Assembly: GCA_030146905.1 (NCBI GenBank)
Contig: JASLAV010000384.1
Coordinates: forward strand, 1 to 6,925
DNA length: 6,925 bases
Reading direction: 5' to 3'
Origin: Lentzea sp.
Lineage (GTDB): Bacteria; Actinomycetota; Actinomycetes; Mycobacteriales; Pseudonocardiaceae
Positions 4,941-6,925 of this stretch are shown here, piece after piece (position 1 is the stretch's first letter; each line of letters opens with the position of its first letter). A program made the position numbers and the translations under genes. Below the pieces are notes generated by a model, which made no database searches, was not told the origin of the DNA, and saw only the letters and a program-made list of their open reading frames with translations.

Positions 4941-4999
4941 TCGACCTAGCGTCGCTGCTGTCAGGTGCCCTACAGCTGTCGCGTCGAGGAGTGCTCTCC

Positions 5000-5233
5000 G
5001 TGTTGTCGCCCGAGGATGTCGATCTGGTCGCGGGCCTCCGCAAGGTCTCGGAGCTGATGCCCGGCATCGCGTTCGACATTGTCATGGACACCCTCCCGCC
5101 CGAAAGCGAGCGTGAGTTCGGCCGAATCTTCATCGCGCTCGGCGAGATCCTGTCTGACCGCGCCGCGAGACGAGGTCCACCCGAGCGGGCGATAGACGGT
5201 CACGGGATCGCTGACGGGTTGAGGCCGCAGTGA
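5000..5233 (+). CDS. Small hypothetical protein, translationally coupled to XRE-DUF5753 gene
   Basis: A 77-residue protein beginning MLSPEDVDLVAGLR. I choose GTG 5000 because GAGGAG (4986-4991) sits eight bases upstream. The frame's earlier GTG at 4991 overlaps that site. The first 57 residues look helical and acidic (PEDVDLVAGLRKVSELM, FDIVMDTL, SEREFGRIFIALGEILSDRAARR). The last 20 residues are probably disordered. There is no signal peptide or membrane segment. The stop overlaps the next start by 4 bp (GTGA), so the two proteins are probably made together and may interact. It lacks the WRKSSRS-type motif of DUF397 proteins, the usual small partner of DUF5753 regulators, so if it is a partner it is a different type. 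I do not recognise the family. Confidence 0.7.
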   Translation: MLSPEDVDLVAGLRKVSELMPGIAFDIVMDTLPPESEREFGRIFIALGEILSDRAARRGPPERAIDGHGIADGLRPQ

Positions 5234-6102
5234 CGAAGAACTTCCGCCCGTCAATGGCTGAGCGGGCGATCGGCCGCGAACTGCGAAGGTGGCGGGACGA
5301 TGCGGGCTTGAGTCTCTCTGTTGCCTGCCAGCGGGCGGGGTTCTCGGCTGCGACGCTCAGCCTTACCGAGAATGCCTTGAAGCCGTTCGACCCGCTGGAC
5401 ATCATGCTGCTCGGGCGCATCTACGAGCTTCCGAACCACGTCTGGAAGCAGACGGTCAAGCACGCTGAGACGGCCGCGAGGGAACGCACAGAGAACGCGA
5501 ACGGGCAGCACAGTTCGGTTGAGCTAAATGCGGCTAGAGATGTGGATGACGCTTATCTAGAGGCTCTGACGATCTGCGCCTTCGGTGCGGACATGATCCC
5601 GCGCTTCCTCCAGACTCCTGAGTACAGGATCTCTGCCACCGCTCTGGGATGCCCCACCTATCCCGCTGACTGTCCGGAACGCACGGCAGAGCAGCAGACT
5701 CGCTGGACAGACGGTCTGACTGCGAAGGCAGGACGCGGCCCTACCGTGAAGGTCTTGATCAGTAGGAATGCGATTCGACGGGTAGTCGGCAACCCGAGGA
5801 TCACGAATGCCGCTCTCCTCCAGCTGATACGGCTCTCTGAAGTCGAGACCTTCACGGTTCAGGTGATCGAAGGTGAGCCTCTGCCGGAAAACTCGTTCTT
5901 CCATCTCTCCTTTCCGCACCAACAACACAGCGACGCCGTGTACGTGGAGGGCAGCGGCAACGCGAGGTACATCGAGGACTCCACCGTGTGCCAGCTCGTC
6001 AACCAGAGCTTTCGAGCGCTGCAACAGGCCGCTCTCAGTCCGGTGCAGTCCATAGAGGTGATAGCCGAGACGGCCAGCACCATGACAGACGGAGGCAACT
6101 GA
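5230..6102 (+). CDS. XRE-family regulator with DUF5753 domain (Scr1-like)
   Basis: A 290-residue protein. An N-terminal XRE helix-turn-helix spans about residues 12-67 (IGRELRRWRDDAGLSL, recognition region around SAATLSLTENA). The DUF5753 domain runs from about residue 105 to the end, marked by MIPRFLQTPEY at 122-132 and by the later strand DAVYVEGSG. Length and layout match the actinobacterial WhiJ/Scr1-like regulators, which control development or act like antitoxins and usually sit beside a small DUF397 protein. The start GTG 5230 overlaps the stop of the 77-residue gene and has GAGG five bases upstream. The next regulator starts 4 bp after its stop, so the three genes form one operon. The HTH has ENA where many relatives have ERG, a mild departure. 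Confidence 0.9.
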   Translation: MTKNFRPSMAERAIGRELRRWRDDAGLSLSVACQRAGFSAATLSLTENALKPFDPLDIMLLGRIYELPNHVWKQTVKHAETAARERTENANGQHSSVELNAARDVDDAYLEALTICAFGADMIPRFLQTPEYRISATALGCPTYPADCPERTAEQQTRWTDGLTAKAGRGPTVKVLISRNAIRRVVGNPRITNAALLQLIRLSEVETFTVQVIEGEPLPENSFFHLSFPHQQHSDAVYVEGSGNARYIEDSTVCQLVNQSFRALQQAALSPVQSIEVIAETASTMTDGGN

Positions 6103-6106
6103 CCGC

Positions 6107-6925
6107 ATGGATCGGGCATCACTCACGCCGCGGAGCCGCGAGCTCGGCGACGAACTCCGAACCCTGCGGGAGCGGTTCGCCAAAGGGGTCGAGTTCGCCA
6201 AGACACTCGATTGGGACCCCAGCAAGGTGTCCAACATCGAACGAGGGAAGGTACATCCGACCGACGTAGACCTCGCCCAGTACTTGACCGCGTGTGGCAA
6301 AGATCGACGCTGGATCACTGAGTTCATCAGCCACTACCGGCAGGCATTTGAACCGTACTTCGCCCAACAGCCAACGAACTCCACGACGATCCTGTTCGCG
6401 GAACGCACCGCAACCGCCATCACCGGCTACGGCGGAACGACGATCCCGGACCTGGTTCGGACTGATGCTTACACGGAGCACGCGCTCCAACAGCGCGGGG
6501 CGACCCTGGAGCAGATCCGATCTGCCGTCCAGTCCCAACAGGAACGCTGTTGCATTCTGCGAGCGCCCAGGCGGCCGACGTGCATATTCTACGTGAACGA
6601 AACGGCAGTCAGAGCGCAGCTCGATGGCGACCGCACGCGGATGGATCAACTGGAGCTGCTCAAGCGCATGTCGTGGGCACTTCGCGTCGTTCCTACGGGC
6701 AAGGAGCTGCCTTCCTCGTCCGGCTTCACGCTCTACGAATACGAGAAGATGCCTGCCACAGCCGTCGTAGATTGCGATGTCGCGAGAGTTTTCGTGCAGG
6801 ACGATGCGGCGACGTCTCGATGCCGAAGGGTTTTGGCGAGCCTGGACCGCGTGGCCTTGAGTCACTCCGAGTCGAGAGACCTCTTCAGCCAGTTGCTCAC
6901 GGAGGAGTACGTGGCTGCTATCGCG
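6107..6925 (+). CDS. Second XRE-DUF5753 regulator (open at right edge)
   Basis: Starts at ATG 6107, four bases after the previous stop, with GGAGG at 6091-6095 as ribosome binding site. The frame is open to the right edge, giving 273 residues, so given the family's usual 280-290 only a few residues are probably missing. The N-terminal XRE HTH spans about residues 12-66 (DPSKVSNIERGKVHPT holds the recognition helix). DUF5753 starts near residue 95 with AERTATAITGYGGTTIPDLVRTDAY, the family's IPxLxxTxxY signature at 113-122. It is clearly a paralogue of the upstream regulator by domain plan, but the sequences have diverged enough that recent tandem duplication is unlikely. Two such regulators in one operon could heterodimerise or form a cascade; that is inference. 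Confidence 0.9.
   Translation, partial: MDRASLTPRSRELGDELRTLRERFAKGVEFAKTLDWDPSKVSNIERGKVHPTDVDLAQYLTACGKDRRWITEFISHYRQAFEPYFAQQPTNSTTILFAERTATAITGYGGTTIPDLVRTDAYTEHALQQRGATLEQIRSAVQSQQERCCILRAPRRPTCIFYVNETAVRAQLDGDRTRMDQLELLKRMSWALRVVPTGKELPSSSGFTLYEYEKMPATAVVDCDVARVFVQDDAATSRCRRVLASLDRVALSHSESRDLFSQLLTEEYVAAIA

Noticed and set aside
5557..6865. Long minus-strand open frames opposite the DUF5753 genes
   Set aside because: They are antisense shadows of two clear regulator genes and show no recognisable domain.
1..6925. CRISPR array, rRNA, complete tRNA, transposase or integrase
   Set aside because: No regularly spaced repeats, no RNA-gene signatures and no DDE, serine or tyrosine recombinase motifs were seen in any frame I read.

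Overview
The window reads as chromosomal or integrated accessory DNA from a high-GC Gram-positive actinomycete, probably a filamentous genus. The evidence is family-level: two XRE regulators with the actinobacterial DUF5753 C-terminal domain, a second type of XRE regulator with a TPR-like helical C-terminus, frequent GTG starts, and 4-bp overlapping gene junctions. I would guess Pseudonocardiales or a relative, but the sequence does not settle the order. The right half (about 2890 to the end) is dense and uniformly coding. The left half (1 to about 2890) has sparse small genes, locally lower GC around 1900-2440, and long structured non-coding stretches, as in an accessory island.

Left half. 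A membrane protein gene runs off the left edge on the minus strand (start 137). A 210-residue lipoprotein of unknown function is on the minus strand (418-1050). It is flanked by two related, roughly 55-base structured direct repeats (207-261 and 1363-1418). Next is a two-gene minus-strand operon (2106 to 1553) with a 4-bp overlap, encoding a 71-residue protein resembling the HicA/dsRBD-like fold and a 113-residue alpha/beta partner. It has a candidate operator upstream (2122-2143) and strong hairpins downstream (1468-1524). From 2447 to 2860 I see no gene but a run of very large inverted repeats, including a 150-bp palindrome and a nested 140-bp one. Their imperfect pairs are G-U wobbles when read as plus-strand RNA.

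Right half. A HAD-family phosphatase (minus, 3603 to 2896) is divergent from a 401-residue XRE-TPR regulator (plus, 3682-4887). The 78-bp gap between them holds a small dyad. Then comes a plus-strand operon: a 77-residue small protein (5000-5233) whose stop overlaps the start of an XRE-DUF5753 regulator (5230-6102), followed 4 bp later by a second XRE-DUF5753 regulator (6107 to the right edge, open). No DUF397 partner, the usual companion of DUF5753 regulators, is visible in the window.

The best candidates for something undescribed are the paired structured repeats around the lipoprotein gene, the palindromic non-coding block at 2447-2860, and the HicA-like pair in which the usual catalytic histidine position is a tyrosine and the toxin-like protein is cysteine-rich.
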